Positions 23,989-24,353 of a stretch of 24,353 nt of DNA are shown in pieces. Each line of letters begins with the position of its first letter. The stretch's first letter is position 1. The notes beneath the pieces were generated by a model. It did no database searches. It was not told the DNA's origin and was given only the letters and a program-made list of their open reading frames with translations. The position numbers and the translations under genes were made by a program. Source of the DNA: Sedimentisphaerales bacterium (GTDB lineage Bacteria; Planctomycetota; Phycisphaerae; Sedimentisphaerales; SG8-4); contig JAFGCA010000265.1 of assembly GCA_016932895.1 (NCBI GenBank), positions 1 to 24,353 on the forward strand, in the 5' to 3' direction.

Positions 23989-24353
23989 ATGAACCGACGC
24001 AAGATAACACGACGTGAATTTCTTGCCACTGCAAGCAGTGTACTTCTTCCCTGTATCGTGCCTGCAACGGCGCTGGCTCTTGACGGGGCGGTCGCGCCGA
24101 GTGAGCGTATCACGCTGGGCCTGATCGGCAATGGCAACATCAACGGACACCACCGCGAGGCATTCCTGGTCCAAAAGGACGCCCGCATCGTCGCAGTCTG
24201 CGACCCGGTGACAAACCGACGACGGGCCTTTCGCGACCGCATCAACCAGGCCCCCGGAGGCAATGTTTGCGTCGACTATCGCGACTTCCGCGACCTGCTG
24301 GCTCGAGCGGACATCGACGCAGTTTGCATCGCCACGCCGGACCACTGGCATGC
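23989..24353 (+). CDS. Tat-exported Gfo/Idh/MocA-family oxidoreductase (N-terminal part)
   Basis: Partial: about 121 codons before the window ends. The N-terminus is a twin-arginine signal, RREFLATASSVLLPC at residues ~8-22, followed by cleavage near ALA-LDG. The Rossmann fold begins ITLGLIGNGNINGHHREAF, with the acidic strand end in VAVCDP and the family block IDAVCIATPDHWH at the edge. The catalytic Glu-Lys-Pro motif lies beyond or at the window end. Many planctomycete homologues are Tat-exported and may act on sugars outside the cytoplasm. The ribosome site is weak. Together with the preceding GH172 gene it suits a sugar release and oxidation role, but that is inference. Confidence 0.85.
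   Translation, partial: MNRRKITRREFLATASSVLLPCIVPATALALDGAVAPSERITLGLIGNGNINGHHREAFLVQKDARIVAVCDPVTNRRRAFRDRINQAPGGNVCVDYRDFRDLLARADIDAVCIATPDHWH

Overview
The window looks like accessory, carbohydrate-oriented DNA from a high-GC planctomycete, most likely class Phycisphaerae, order Sedimentisphaerales. This is inferred from gene content only. The evidence is: dockerin-like C-termini ending in W-P; LamG and Fn3-like surface proteins; an FTLIELLVV pseudopilin ending in an LKWHRSF/WPDWM block; two ECF sigma factors paired with zinc-free membrane regulators; tandem FGE-like domains fused to a discoidin domain; a DUF2961/GH172 lipoprotein; and Tat-exported AKR-like and Gfo/Idh/MocA proteins. No rRNA, tRNA, transposase, integrase or CRISPR array was seen.

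Left part (1-5539, + strand). A good sigma70-like promoter precedes a secreted BNR_4 beta-propeller protein. Next come a large secreted modular protein (beta-helix-like repeats, Fn3-like, jelly-roll, dockerin, LamG) and a type II pseudopilin. The LamG domain is circularly permuted and nested between the two dockerin repeats. The pseudopilin ends in a 7-nt convergent overlap with an exported YtcJ-type amidohydrolase (5533-7260, - strand).

Middle part (7506-13968). A + strand set encodes a Tat-exported aldo/keto-reductase-like protein, a secreted PIG-L deacetylase, and two FG-GAP/VCBS propeller proteins joined by an ATGA overlap; the second carries an N-terminal LamG/DUF1080-like domain. REP-like palindromes sit before the first propeller gene and after the second. 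A convergent xylose-isomerase-like TIM-barrel gene follows on the - strand.

Right part (13969-24353, + strand). A MITE-like inverted repeat precedes the first ECF sigma gene. That gene is followed by a membrane-anchored regulator with an extracytoplasmic discoidin domain, then by a secreted tandem FGE-like protein ending in a closely related discoidin domain. A second ECF sigma gene and its LolA-like membrane regulator overlap by ATGA. Then come an unrecognised exported 551-aa protein, a GH172-family lipoprotein and the start of a Tat-exported Gfo/Idh/MocA oxidoreductase that runs off the window.

The genes fit together as a glycan-handling locus: surface binding and cleavage (BNR_4, propellers, GH172), deacetylation (PIG-L), and sugar isomerisation or oxidation (TIM barrel, AKR-like, Gfo/Idh). 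The sigma/regulator pairs could report on the cell surface. The substrate cannot be named from sequence. The most noteworthy items are the permuted LamG and the discoidin module shared by a sigma-linked membrane protein and the adjacent secreted protein.
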